From JAABVY01 sp964627935 (GTDB taxonomy: Bacteria > Zixibacteria > MSB-5A5 > JAABVY01): a DNA stretch of 64,000 bases. Below are positions 16,722-25,010 of the stretch, piece after piece (the stretch's first letter is position 1; the number at the start of each line of letters is the position of its first letter). The notes under the pieces were generated by a model, which saw only the letters and a program-made list of their open reading frames with translations, made no database searches and had not been told where the DNA came from. The position numbers were made by a program, and so were the translations under genes. The stretch spans positions 62,001-126,000 of the forward strand of contig CAZVLB010000003.1 in assembly GCA_964627935.1 (NCBI GenBank), in the 5' to 3' direction.

Positions 16722-18415
16722 GTATGAAAAGGATCTTTATACTATCAATTCTGATAATTTCTCTCCTGGCCATCCCCTGCTGTGAGAAAGAGAGCCCCTC
16801 GGAATATTTTAAGGGCGCTGTCTCGACAGTTCATCCCCTGGCAACAGAGATTGGCGCTGATGTTCTGGTGCGCGGAGGATCGGCCGCCGATTGCGCGGTT
16901 GCTGTGGGATTTGCGCTGGCAGTTGTTTACCCCCAGGCCGGAAATATCGGTGGGGGCGGATTTGCCAACATATATATCAAAGACAGCGCATTAATCACAA
17001 CTCTCGATTTCCGCGAAAAGGCCCCCTTGTTTGCCAAAGAAGATATGTATCTGGACACTGCCGGCAACCTGATCGAGAATGCCAGCACTTACGGCTATAA
17101 AGCTGTGGCGGTACCGGGAACTGTAGCCGGGCTCCTGGCACTGCACCGAAGATTCGGGCTTTTGCCGCTGGAGGATTTGATTCAGCCGGCAATCGAACTG
17201 GCCCGTCGCGGCTTCAAAATCGATTCAGTACTTGCGGCGGATCTGCAGTATCATCGCCTGGCGTTGGCCCAATCGCCTTATACGCGCAATATCTTCTTCC
17301 GCAGCGGCAATCCATTGGCGGCGGGTGATCGTTTGATACAACGTGACCTGGCCGAAACACTGGAACGAATCAAACAATTCGGAAGAAACGGCTTTTATTC
17401 CGGCAAAACGGCAGAACTACTGGTCAATGACATCACAGAGAACGGCGGAATCATCACCAGGGTCGACCTGCGCGAATACGAGCCGCTATGGCGCCAGCCG
17501 GTCAGTTTCGAATTTGAGGACTACCGTATATTCTCAATGGGCCCGCCGTCATCTGGCGGAATTCTTCTGGCGCAGATATTCAATATGCTCAAACAGTTCG
17601 ATTTGCCAGATAAGGATCCATATGATCCGATGTTTGTACATCTGTTTGCCGAGGTATGCAAACGGGCCTATGCCGACCGTGCCGAATATCTGGGCGATAT
17701 CGATTTTGTGCAGATTCCCTTACGCCACCTGATTTCAGAGGAATATGCAGAAAACAGGCTGGAAAACTTCGATCCAATGAGGGCTGTGCCCTCAGATTCA
17801 ATCGGCCCCGGCGTAATCATGAAAAATTCGGAATCGACAACTCATTTCTCGATAATTGACCGTGATGGTAACGCTATCGCATTGACCTATACCATAAATG
17901 CCTCATTCGGGGCCAAAGTCATGGCCGACGGCCTGGGGTTTTTCCTCAACAATGAGATGGATGATTTTTCAGCCAAACCGGGTGAGCCGAATATCTACGG
18001 TCTGGTGGGCGGTTATGCCAACAGTATACAGCCCCAGAAACGGCCCTTGTCATCCATGTCACCCACACTGGTATTTAAGGGTGAGGACCTGATCATGGTT
18101 ACCGGTTCGCCGGGCGGATCGAAGATAATCACTACAGTGGCATTGTCGATTCTGAATTACCTCGAATTCGACAGACCCGCTCAGGAGGCGGTCAAACATC
18201 CCCGTTTCCATCACCAGCATCTGCCGGATACGATTTTCTATGAATATGGCGCAATAACCGATAAGGACCTGGCTAAATTACAGTCTATGGGTCACAACCT
18301 GCAGCTTACCTCCGAGTATGGCTGCCTGAATATCATCGCCCGCAAGAAAAGTACAGCCGAATGGGAGGCGGCCGCCGATCCTCGTCGTGGTGGCACAGCA
18401 ACGGTTTTGTATTAA
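16718..18415 (+). CDS. ggt: gamma-glutamyltransferase (glutathione hydrolase), lipoprotein
   Basis: 565 residues. N-terminal lipoprotein-type signal (ILIISLLAIPCCEK) suggests anchoring to a periplasm-facing membrane. Family blocks are intact: GGSAADCAVAVGFALAVVYPQAGNIGGGGF, FREKAPL, AVPGTVAGLLALHRRFG, MGPPSSGGILLAQI, and the autoprocessing site with catalytic Thr374 (ESTTHFSIID). The small subunit carries PTLVFKGEDLIMVTGSPGGSKII. The enzyme is made as one chain and self-cleaves before Thr374; it hydrolyses or transfers gamma-glutamyl groups of glutathione and related peptides, here probably scavenging amino acids. Start overlaps the preceding gene (ATGA). Its stop codon directly abuts the stop of the convergent gene at 18416. 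Confidence 0.95.
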   Translation: MSMKRIFILSILIISLLAIPCCEKESPSEYFKGAVSTVHPLATEIGADVLVRGGSAADCAVAVGFALAVVYPQAGNIGGGGFANIYIKDSALITTLDFREKAPLFAKEDMYLDTAGNLIENASTYGYKAVAVPGTVAGLLALHRRFGLLPLEDLIQPAIELARRGFKIDSVLAADLQYHRLALAQSPYTRNIFFRSGNPLAAGDRLIQRDLAETLERIKQFGRNGFYSGKTAELLVNDITENGGIITRVDLREYEPLWRQPVSFEFEDYRIFSMGPPSSGGILLAQIFNMLKQFDLPDKDPYDPMFVHLFAEVCKRAYADRAEYLGDIDFVQIPLRHLISEEYAENRLENFDPMRAVPSDSIGPGVIMKNSESTTHFSIIDRDGNAIALTYTINASFGAKVMADGLGFFLNNEMDDFSAKPGEPNIYGLVGGYANSIQPQKRPLSSMSPTLVFKGEDLIMVTGSPGGSKIITTVALSILNYLEFDRPAQEAVKHPRFHHQHLPDTIFYEYGAITDKDLAKLQSMGHNLQLTSEYGCLNIIARKKSTAEWEAAADPRRGGTATVLY

Positions 18416-19057
18416 TCAGTTCATGTAAAACAGGCTGTTGCGCATGAAATACATCAGGATTAAAATCGGCAGGACAAATAGTATCGAGGCAATGCTTTTG
18501 TAAATATCTGATTTGTCAAATAACCGGGCCGCCGCGAAAATATAGCTTAAACCCGAAACCACCACGGATATGTATGAGCAGGCCAGAAAAAACAGAGTAC
18601 TAAACCAGTCGGGGTTGATCAGAAATGCGAATCCCGCCAGTGAGAAGATAAATGTGTTGGTTTTGCCATAGATATTCGATTCTGCTATTTGGCCGGTTTT
18701 GCGTGTTGCCACAATACCACCCAGGGCAATAATTACATCGCGATATGCCAGCGAAATCACCAGCGCCAATGGGAAATCGCGATAAATTACAAATCCGGCC
18801 AGCCCCACCACGATTATGACCTTGTCCGCCAATGGATCGAGGATACGCCCCAGGTCGCTTTTCTGATTTAGCTTACGGGCAAAGAAACCATCCAGCCAAT
18901 CGCTGATTATGGCAATACCGATAACAATTAAGAGGTAGACATTACTGGATTTACCCGGATGCGCCAGGAGCAGAAAGATCGGCACCAATAGCATCAGACG
19001 CATCAGGGACAGGAGATTGGGGACATAAAACCAGTGCTTTAATTTGATATCCGTCAA
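18416..19057 (-). CDS. CDP-alcohol phosphatidyltransferase (PgsA-like)
   Basis: Integral membrane enzyme of about 213 residues with the family motif D-G-x2-A-R-x8-G-x3-D-x3-D intact (SDWLDGFFARKLNQKSDLGRILDPLAD), which binds the metal ions and CDP-diacylglycerol. Five to six membrane helices are predicted. Most relatives of this size make phosphatidylglycerophosphate, but cardiolipin or other headgroups cannot be excluded. The TTG at 19057 is preferred because AGAGG lies seven bases upstream and the protein then starts close to the conserved YVPNLLSLMR; an in-frame TTG at 19099 would add 14 residues. No gap separates it from the convergent ggt gene. Confidence 0.88.
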   Translation of the reverse strand: MTDIKLKHWFYVPNLLSLMRLMLLVPIFLLLAHPGKSSNVYLLIVIGIAIISDWLDGFFARKLNQKSDLGRILDPLADKVIIVVGLAGFVIYRDFPLALVISLAYRDVIIALGGIVATRKTGQIAESNIYGKTNTFIFSLAGFAFLINPDWFSTLFFLACSYISVVVSGLSYIFAAARLFDKSDIYKSIASILFVLPILILMYFMRNSLFYMN

Positions 19058-19252
19058 AAGAACAACCTCTTCGGCCGGGTTTATGTAAATATCTTCCAAT
19101 CAAAAGCTTAAGTCAAGATTATAAATATTAAACAATTATTTGACCATTTTTCTGTGAACAGCGGGAATATTCTGGCGTCATCTTTGTAAAGACCACAGAA
19201 AACAAAACCACAGATTTGAGAATAGAAAAAACTTCTCGTAGAGGAGGCATAT

Positions 19253-21457
19253 ATGTCTATCAGCAGGATACTTATACCCATTTTGATCATCGGCCTGTTA
19301 TTCGGGCTTTTGGGTACATTAAACGGTGATGCCAATTCCGGAAAAGTCGAAGGCGTCATATTTGATGATCAGACCGGCCAGCCGCTTGAGGATGTGCTGA
19401 TTATATTGAAAAATTCGAAACTGAAAACCAAAACGCTGGCCGATGGTTCCTTCGGAATCGATAATGTCCCGCCCGGGAATTATATGGTATCGATTATCAA
19501 AACCGGCTTTCATGAAATCAGCCTGGTGAGATTATCGGTTGATGCGCGGATGGTTACGCAGTTCGAAGTCAAGATGACACCCAGAAAACCGGGCCAGAAG
19601 CCGCAAATCATGGCCATCTTCGCCAGCAATATCGAACAGCACAGAAAAATGGGAGGCATTTTAAAAGGCAAGATATTTGACAAAAGCAGCAAGGCGGATC
19701 TTACCGGCGCATCAGTACAGATTGACAGGACAAATATTGGTGCGCAAACCATGCATGACGGCACATTCACAGTCACCGGTATCCCCGAAGGCAAGCATGA
19801 TATTCTGGTAAGACTTGTTGGCTACAAAACCAAAACTATAAACGATGTCGAGTTCAAAGACGGCGAAGTTAAGACATTGCAGGTTGCCCTTGATGAAACC
19901 ATAATCGAGGCTGAAGGGCAAATTGAATTCTCAGAGAACGATCTTCGCGAACTTTCCAGAATACGGAAAGGGATTTCGCCTACGTCAGGCTGCGCTCTCA
20001 TGGCGGCTCCGATATCCGGTCAATGGCTGCCGCATGGCGGTACCACGCCGCCCAATAATGAACCTTATTCGGGCACATTCTTCAAGCATTACGGCGTCAA
20101 CCCGTTTGTTGATACCGAGGATGATCATTTCTCCACTTTCGCCATCGATGTCGATGATGCCTCCTACTCAGTTGCACGTGGATATATCGAGCGGGGCAAT
20201 CTTCCGCCGGCCGATGCTGTCCGCAGCGAGGAATTCATTAACTTCTTCCAGTACGATTACCCGGCACCGGAGACAGACAGATTCCGCGTCTATATCGAAG
20301 GCGCACCCTCGCAGTTCGGACAGAATTGCGAACTGGTCAGGATCGGTATCAAGGGCCAGGAAATCAATCCCAAAGACCGCAAGCCGGCTGTGCTGACATT
20401 CGTAATCGATGTTTCCGGGTCTATGAATATCGATACGCGGCTGGGACTTGTCAAAAAGGCGCTGACAATTCTGCTGGATAACCTGCGCGAAGATGATATG
20501 GTCGGAATTGCCATCTACGGCAGCCACGGGCAGAAATATCTCGAGCATACATCGATTAAACAAAAAGACAAGATCCTGCACGCCATTCAGAGCCTTAATG
20601 CCGGCGGATCGACCTACGCCGAGGAAGGTATCAAGATCGGCTATAAGATGGCCTCGGAAAATTTCAAAAAAGGAGCCATCAACCGTATCATCCTCTGCTC
20701 CGATGGTGTCGCCAATGTCGGCCGTACCGGCGCGGATCAGATTCTTGAGGAGATCAAAGATTATGTGAAAAAGGGCATCACATTGACAACAGTCGGATTC
20801 GGCATGGATAATTACAACGATATCCTGATGGAACAGCTCGGCAACAAGGGCAATGGCCATTTCGCCTATGTCGACAACCTGCAGCAGGCCAGACGAATTT
20901 TTATGCAGAACCTGACCGGCACATTGCAGGTGATCGCCAAAGATGTCAAGATCCAGGTCGATTTCGATCCGGAAAAAGTCCGCAGTTATCGATTGATCGG
21001 ATATGAGAACCGCGATGTCGCCGATGAGGATTTTCGCGATGATAAGGTCGATGGCGGCGAGATCGGATCGGGTCATGATGTCACTGCGCTGTATGAGGTC
21101 AAGCCCAGGGACGGTGCCGAGGGCCGTCTGGCAACGGTGTTCGTTCGATTTAGGGAACCTGATGATGATGAAGAGGTTACCGAAATGAGCTTCCCAATCT
21201 CAAAATCTGATATCAAGTCTGAATTTGCCTCCACATCAACAGATTTCCGCCTGGCGGCCTGCGCGGCCGAATTTGCCGAAATCCTGCGTGAATCATACTG
21301 GGCCAAAGATGGCAGTCTTGATGATGTCCTTGCGCTGGCCCAGGAAATCGCCATGGAAAAGTCCGGCAATGATGACCTGATTGAGTTTACCGCAATGGTC
21401 AGCAGGGCCAAAAAACTGTGGGATGAAAAACAGCTGATCTCATCCGAGGACCACTAA
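19253..21457 (+). CDS. VWA-domain protein (YfbK-like) with two carboxypeptidase-regulatory-like domains
   Basis: 734 residues with an N-terminal membrane/signal segment (~5-24). Two tandem carboxypeptidase-regulatory-like beta domains follow (GKVEGVIFDDQTGQPLEDVLI.. and GGILKGKIFDKSSKADLTGASVQI..). Next comes the YfbK-type N-terminal block (HFSTFAIDVDDASYSVARGYIERGNLPPADAVRSEEFINFF, cited in parts), a VWA domain with MIDAS motif DVSGSMN and later DGVANVG, and the DUF3520-like C-terminal domain. Family members are cell-envelope proteins of unknown biochemical role that bind ligands through the metal-dependent site. Strong Shine-Dalgarno GAGGAGG. A monocistronic unit ending in the terminator at 21481. 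Confidence 0.9.
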   Translation: MSISRILIPILIIGLLFGLLGTLNGDANSGKVEGVIFDDQTGQPLEDVLIILKNSKLKTKTLADGSFGIDNVPPGNYMVSIIKTGFHEISLVRLSVDARMVTQFEVKMTPRKPGQKPQIMAIFASNIEQHRKMGGILKGKIFDKSSKADLTGASVQIDRTNIGAQTMHDGTFTVTGIPEGKHDILVRLVGYKTKTINDVEFKDGEVKTLQVALDETIIEAEGQIEFSENDLRELSRIRKGISPTSGCALMAAPISGQWLPHGGTTPPNNEPYSGTFFKHYGVNPFVDTEDDHFSTFAIDVDDASYSVARGYIERGNLPPADAVRSEEFINFFQYDYPAPETDRFRVYIEGAPSQFGQNCELVRIGIKGQEINPKDRKPAVLTFVIDVSGSMNIDTRLGLVKKALTILLDNLREDDMVGIAIYGSHGQKYLEHTSIKQKDKILHAIQSLNAGGSTYAEEGIKIGYKMASENFKKGAINRIILCSDGVANVGRTGADQILEEIKDYVKKGITLTTVGFGMDNYNDILMEQLGNKGNGHFAYVDNLQQARRIFMQNLTGTLQVIAKDVKIQVDFDPEKVRSYRLIGYENRDVADEDFRDDKVDGGEIGSGHDVTALYEVKPRDGAEGRLATVFVRFREPDDDEEVTEMSFPISKSDIKSEFASTSTDFRLAACAAEFAEILRESYWAKDGSLDDVLALAQEIAMEKSGNDDLIEFTAMVSRAKKLWDEKQLISSEDH

Positions 21458-21480
21458 TCCCTCCTCATTGATACACTCAC

Positions 21481-21518
21481 ACGGCGGGCCATGTCATCCG
21501 GGCCCGCTGTTTTTTTTG
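21481..21518 (+). terminator. rho-independent terminator after the VWA gene
   Basis: ACGGCGGGCC pairs with GGCCCGCTGT (10 bp with one G-T pair) around a 10-base loop, followed by eight T. It starts 24 bases after the stop codon at 21457. Confidence 0.92.
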
Positions 21519-21586
21519 GGGTTTTAACAGCAAGTCTTGATCACGCAGGAGAATGCATCTTCTTTGATAAGATAAACTATCTGCAT

Positions 21587-23164
21587 TTACTGAAATGGAC
21601 AGCAATCCTGGCCACTCCAGGCCGGTGCGCCCGGAGAGCAATCTCCCGGTGGCGGACCGTCGGCAAAAAGATTGTTAATTATCCAGACTGCATCGCTAAT
21701 ATTAACATCACGATCGGTATTCGCGTCCCCACAAGACAAAACCGGTTGTGGTCCAGGGCTGCCAGTAATATTGATATAGTCAATAAGCCATACTGCATCC
21801 GAGACATTTACTAACCCATCTCCATTAGCATCACCACATAGACCTCGACAGTTGTGGTTAAAAGAAAATTCCGTGATTTCCGAAGCGCCGCCATCTGGCC
21901 GCCATGCATAGAATTTGGCACTATACATTTCACTGGTTGGTAAGAGATCAAGCCTGAGAGTATCGATATTTCCATTTGTATATGCTTTATCCCAAACAGG
22001 GCGGCAAACCAGCTCATCAGCTTGGTTATATATAAAGCAACGAACATTTGCCCAGGACTGGTTTAATTTCCAGGATAATTTTCCATTGGAATAGGCAACC
22101 TCCGAAAAATATGGAAGTGAGGCCTGTGGATCGCCCGGGTTCAAATATCTGGTAAATGGCTCGCCATCGTTAACCGTTACAATATAAACTGCTCCGGAAA
22201 CCGCAGCCTGCCCGTCAAAATTATAGCCATTCCAGATTACAAGTGGCATTCCATTGCCATAGCATAGATTGTTTGTAGTCACAGAGATTAGATTTACAAA
22301 ATCCCCGTCAATAGTCCATATTTTAACCAAATCGCCAATTTGAACATCCATAATGGACATCCAGCCCCCGTTATTCGGATCGATTGGATCAGCCGGTCCA
22401 TCACCATCAGTATCCCGCCAACCAATATGGCCATATGTCCAATCGCATAGCTGATTATCAGAATTTAACATTAGGCAATCAGCTGAATCAGAATTACATC
22501 TTATGCAATTGCCATTGGCTACATGTAGATATCCATAGTAGTTACGGCAATCAAATAGAGAGCAGCCGCCATAGCCCTCTTTGTAGTACTCGTCTTCTGC
22601 CCTGAATATATGCGATGTTTCATGCCGAAGTACTTTATCCATAGCCGAAGGTCCATTCCAACTATTATTATAAGTCATTATAACTATACACCTGGCTCCG
22701 GCTCCCGTTGGTTCTGTGTAATTGGCAACGTATGCGTAGTAGCCATCTTCAAATCGATGATCATAATCATTTTCATCCATCACCACAAATACCGAATAGC
22801 CCCAATCGGCGTGATATGTTTTTCGTATATCATTCGCCATATCGAAACACCCATCCCATTCATCCCGCTCAAATCCAAGGTACTGCAGCGCGTCATCAAT
22901 CCAATTGAAAACCCAATTATAAGTTGGAAATCCCTCTCTGTATGGTACAGCACTATCCGTAATTGGCTCATAATCGGTCGGTACTTGCTTATGGATTTCA
23001 TAGACCCAGGTAAGTTTAACCTCTTTTTCAGTAGCCTTCTGGGATAATAAATCTGTGCCCTGAATGATTTCTCCAGTTGTTATATCTTCCTGATTTGTAG
23101 TCCAGTTTTCATCATCACCATTGCTTTCCATTAGAATTACTCTGAGAGCGACTCTACCGATCAT
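21587..23164 (-). CDS. secreted HExxH metalloprotease with dockerin-like repeats (out of frame with its signal peptide)
   Basis: The 525-residue ORF from the ATG at 23164 has no signal peptide, but its frame stays open upstream to the C tract at 23397-23407, reading ..SQLTLTNPANEPAYKAWIYLNN... With one C more (or two fewer) it joins the ORF at 23365-23649, giving a 687-residue pre-protein. The catalytic motif is HETSH (His181, Glu182, His185) followed by AEDEY, resembling M64-like zincins (HExxH..DEY). A Cys-rich segment and a GHIGWRDTDGDG motif follow. The C-terminus carries two dockerin-like calcium-binding repeats (GDANGDGLVNVSDAVWLIDYI, GDANTDRDVNISDAVWIINNLF). Likely an exported peptidase; as sequenced, no exported product can be made without frameshifting. 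Confidence 0.75.
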   Translation of the reverse strand: MIGRVALRVILMESNGDDENWTTNQEDITTGEIIQGTDLLSQKATEKEVKLTWVYEIHKQVPTDYEPITDSAVPYREGFPTYNWVFNWIDDALQYLGFERDEWDGCFDMANDIRKTYHADWGYSVFVVMDENDYDHRFEDGYYAYVANYTEPTGAGARCIVIMTYNNSWNGPSAMDKVLRHETSHIFRAEDEYYKEGYGGCSLFDCRNYYGYLHVANGNCIRCNSDSADCLMLNSDNQLCDWTYGHIGWRDTDGDGPADPIDPNNGGWMSIMDVQIGDLVKIWTIDGDFVNLISVTTNNLCYGNGMPLVIWNGYNFDGQAAVSGAVYIVTVNDGEPFTRYLNPGDPQASLPYFSEVAYSNGKLSWKLNQSWANVRCFIYNQADELVCRPVWDKAYTNGNIDTLRLDLLPTSEMYSAKFYAWRPDGGASEITEFSFNHNCRGLCGDANGDGLVNVSDAVWLIDYINITGSPGPQPVLSCGDANTDRDVNISDAVWIINNLFADGPPPGDCSPGAPAWSGQDCCPFQ

Positions 23165-23364
23165 GTAGTTACTGGTGATTCTTTCTGAAATTCCGGTACG
23201 ATAAGTATTGCAATCCCCTAATCCACTTTTAATCCAAATTGAGTCTTCAAATGTTTTAACGCAATTAACTAATGGCGTTAGTGTTTGGAGGGACTCTTTT
23301 GATTGGGACAGCGGATTGTTTAAATAAATCCAGGCTTTATAAGCGGGCTCATTTGCGGGATTCG

Positions 23365-23649
23365 TTAAAGTGAGTTGACTATGGCTTGTTTTTTGCGGGG
23401 GGGGGGGAGATAGTTTATTATGTTTTCGTTGTATAATGCAGCATTCTGATTCAAGCTGCTGGCTCTCACGAGGACAGCATTAGGCGGGAAAATATGAACA
23501 ACCCTGTAACCGTTTGAATTTAGTTTTGTAATTTCTATTTCGAGTTGATCCATGTTTTCGGTATTTAATTCAATATACCCAAGATCTGTCTGAGCCATTA
23601 AGGAAACTCCAAAGAGAAGAACTATGACAAATACAAGTTTTGTTTTCAT
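23365..23649 (-). CDS. FPPNA-domain secreted protein, copy B (N-terminal part of the protease gene)
   Basis: 94 residues: signal peptide MKTKLVFVIVLLFGVSLMA, then a ~50-residue alpha/beta domain (QTDLGYIELNTENM..LNSNGYRVVHIFPPNAVLVRASSLNQ) nearly identical in pattern to the 80-residue protein at 24026. I do not recognise the family; the betaalphabeta pattern and FPPNAVLVR edge strand recall short protease propeptides, which is inference. The ORF then reads into the C tract (Pro-Pro-Pro) and stops 10 codons later in the sequenced frame. With 12 or 9 C it continues into the metalloprotease at 21587. 21 bases after the lipoprotein gene at 23671, so same transcript. Confidence 0.7.
   Translation of the reverse strand: MKTKLVFVIVLLFGVSLMAQTDLGYIELNTENMDQLEIEITKLNSNGYRVVHIFPPNAVLVRASSLNQNAALYNENIINYLPPPRKKQAIVNSL
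23397..23407. repeat. 11-base G/C homopolymer, candidate phase-variation tract
   Basis: Eleven consecutive G on the plus strand (C on the coding minus strand) inside an ORF, in a locally AT-rich region. Both flanking frames are open: the upstream frame carries the signal peptide, and the downstream frame carries the protease. Eleven C sets them out of register; 9 or 12 C would align them. I noticed no other G/C homopolymer this long in the window. Confidence 0.9.
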
Positions 23650-23670
23650 GATATAATCCCTCCGGATTAA

Positions 23671-24012
23671 CTACTCTTTTTGAAGATAGAAACTGTGATT
23701 AATTGTATCATCCGGATTGATTTCGACCCTAGCGGAATCTTCCAAATAACCATTCTTTCTAAAATACAGATTATAAGTCGCTGGCCAGGTGGGCGATGAT
23801 ATATAATAACCACTTTCGGATGTATAAATTGTATCCGCAGCGAAGATTATCTGAACCGAATCTATTGGAGTGCATGAATCTGACTCATAGACATAACCAT
23901 GAACCCATCCCGCAGGTGGTGGTATTTCTAGCCCTGCTCCATCACATCCAGGACTGAGAATTAATGGTAAAATACTCATAACACCAATTAGCAAAGGGAG
24001 CAATCTCTTCAT
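23671..24012 (-). CDS. small lipoprotein with carboxypeptidase-regulatory-like domain, copy B
   Basis: 113 residues. Lipoprotein-type signal (LPLILSPGCDG, lipidated Cys near residue 23) followed by one carboxypeptidase-regulatory-like/transthyretin-like beta domain (GWVHGYVYESDSCTPIDSVQIIF..YYISSPTWPATYNLYFRKNGYLEDSARVEI). It is a paralogue of the protein at 24290: same length, same order of blocks, ending in a near-identical acidic LxKE tail. Sits 13 bases after copy A of the FPPNA gene and 21 bases before copy B. Function unknown; such domains are usually binding or structural modules at the cell surface. Confidence 0.75.
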   Translation of the reverse strand: MKRLLPLLIGVMSILPLILSPGCDGAGLEIPPPAGWVHGYVYESDSCTPIDSVQIIFAADTIYTSESGYYISSPTWPATYNLYFRKNGYLEDSARVEINPDDTINHSFYLQKE

Positions 24013-24025
24013 AATGAACCTCCAT

Positions 24026-24268
24026 TTAGTAAATATTTTGTATGTAGTTTCCTGTTTTTAAATCTTGATTTAGACCGCCAATACGAACCATAACAGCATT
24101 CGGTGGGAATATATGGGCCACATTTATTCCCTGCGTATTGAGCCTTTCAATCTGTTCTTCGAGCTGAACCATATTCTGTGCATTAAACTCAATATAGCCA
24201 AGATCCGTTTGAGCCATCAATGATGAACTCAATATTCCTATGATTATTAATATAAGTGTCTTAAGCAT
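24026..24268 (-). CDS. FPPNA-domain secreted protein, copy A (stand-alone)
   Basis: 80 residues: signal peptide (MLKTLILIIIGILSSSLMA) and an alpha/beta domain QTDLGYIEFNAQNM..LNTQGINVAHIFPPNAVMVRIGGLNQ. The first ~45 mature residues closely match copy B at 23365; it ends just where copy B enters its polyproline tract. So the domain exists both alone and as the N-terminal part of the protease gene. Family not recognised. Gaps of 21 and 13 bases to its neighbours place it in the operon that starts at 24625. If the domain is a protease propeptide, this copy could act in trans as inhibitor or chaperone (speculation). Confidence 0.72.
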   Translation of the reverse strand: MLKTLILIIIGILSSSLMAQTDLGYIEFNAQNMVQLEEQIERLNTQGINVAHIFPPNAVMVRIGGLNQDLKTGNYIQNIY

Positions 24269-24289
24269 GATATCTTACCCCTTAAAATG

Positions 24290-24625
24290 TTATTCCTTTT
24301 CCAACTCAAAATCCTGTGTGATTGTATCTATAGGAATAATTTCAATTTCCGCCGACGTTTCTGCATGTCCATCTCTTTCGGCCATCAAAGTATATGAACC
24401 GGGAAATGCAATAATAACATAGTAACCAGTTTCGTCAGTGAATGTCTCGTGGTCTGAATTGCTGAAATATATCCTTGTTGAATCCACAAGTGCGGTTGTT
24501 CCGGCCTCATATACATGTCCGGATACAGCTCCGAGAGGCGGCTCAATAAATGTACCATCACACTGGACGATAAAAATCAGTGCACAAACACAGGTGAAAA
24601 TTAGCATAAGGTCTTTTCTTGTCAT
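24290..24625 (-). CDS. small lipoprotein with carboxypeptidase-regulatory-like domain, copy A
   Basis: 111 residues. Lipoprotein-type signal (CALIFIVQCDG, Cys near residue 22) and one carboxypeptidase-regulatory-like beta domain (GAVSGHVYEAGTTALVDSTRIYF..TDETGYYVIIAFPGSYTLMAERDGHAETSAEIEI). First gene of the minus-strand operon 24625-21587 and paralogue of the gene at 23671. The start is supported by a GGAGGA Shine-Dalgarno. Transcribed divergently from the clostripain-family protease at 25011. Function unknown. Confidence 0.75.
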   Translation of the reverse strand: MTRKDLMLIFTCVCALIFIVQCDGTFIEPPLGAVSGHVYEAGTTALVDSTRIYFSNSDHETFTDETGYYVIIAFPGSYTLMAERDGHAETSAEIEIIPIDTITQDFELEKE

Positions 24626-25010
24626 AACAAATCCTCCTTGCTATAATCTAACAGTTCTTTTAAAATCATTGTATCCTCTATTAATTCTATTCCGCTTGAG
24701 GTTCCAACATGTAATAGGCTATGGAATGTCAACTAACATTCATAGCATTCTCCTCCCCGGTTAGATTATGGTATACAAAGCTATATATCTCGTGATGCAA
24801 AATCAATTTATTCGATGCAGCACCCATAATTAGCATATATTTGATAAGTTTGTCAATAATTTATTGGACTTACTTTGATAACGGCAAATCGTAACCACTC
24901 CATATGATAAAAGTTTTTTTGCAAGTAATCCCCTTGACAACATCGCTTTGCGACGTACATTTAATATGGAGACTGAGCATACACACCCTTTAGACCATCA
25001 AGGTGAGAAA
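24626..25010. other. divergent intergenic region with putative protease promoter
   Basis: About 385 AT-rich bases between the FPPNA/metalloprotease operon (minus) and the C11 protease (plus). On the plus strand TTGACA (24934-24939) and TACATT (24956-24961) with a 16-base gap form a plausible sigma-70 promoter for the C11 gene, about 45 bases before its start. On the minus strand a TTGACA occurs near 24851-24856, but its -10 partner is poor. No other ORF with a ribosome site is visible. Confidence 0.5.

Larger units (their letters stand above)
23365..24625 (-). repeat. tandem duplication of a two-gene module (lipoprotein + FPPNA protein)
   Basis: Unit A covers 24026-24625 and unit B 23365-24012. 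Each has the order lipoprotein then FPPNA protein, the same 21-base gap inside the unit, and clear protein-level similarity in both genes. The copies are diverged at the DNA level, so the duplication is not recent. Unit B has the extra C-tract link to the metalloprotease. Confidence 0.7.

Noticed and set aside
20168..21076. 302-codon ORF on the minus strand inside the VWA gene
   Set aside because: Antisense shadow of a gene with clear domains; no ribosome site and composition typical of reverse reading.
21587..23164. Metalloprotease ORF as a simple complete gene starting at the ATG at 23164
   Set aside because: It would lack a signal peptide although it carries a secretion-type dockerin tail, and the frame stays open ~75 codons upstream to the C tract next to a signal-peptide ORF.
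21587..23649. Ordinary decaying pseudogene
   Set aside because: The only lesion is the homopolymer length; both halves have intact motifs and no other stops or frameshifts.
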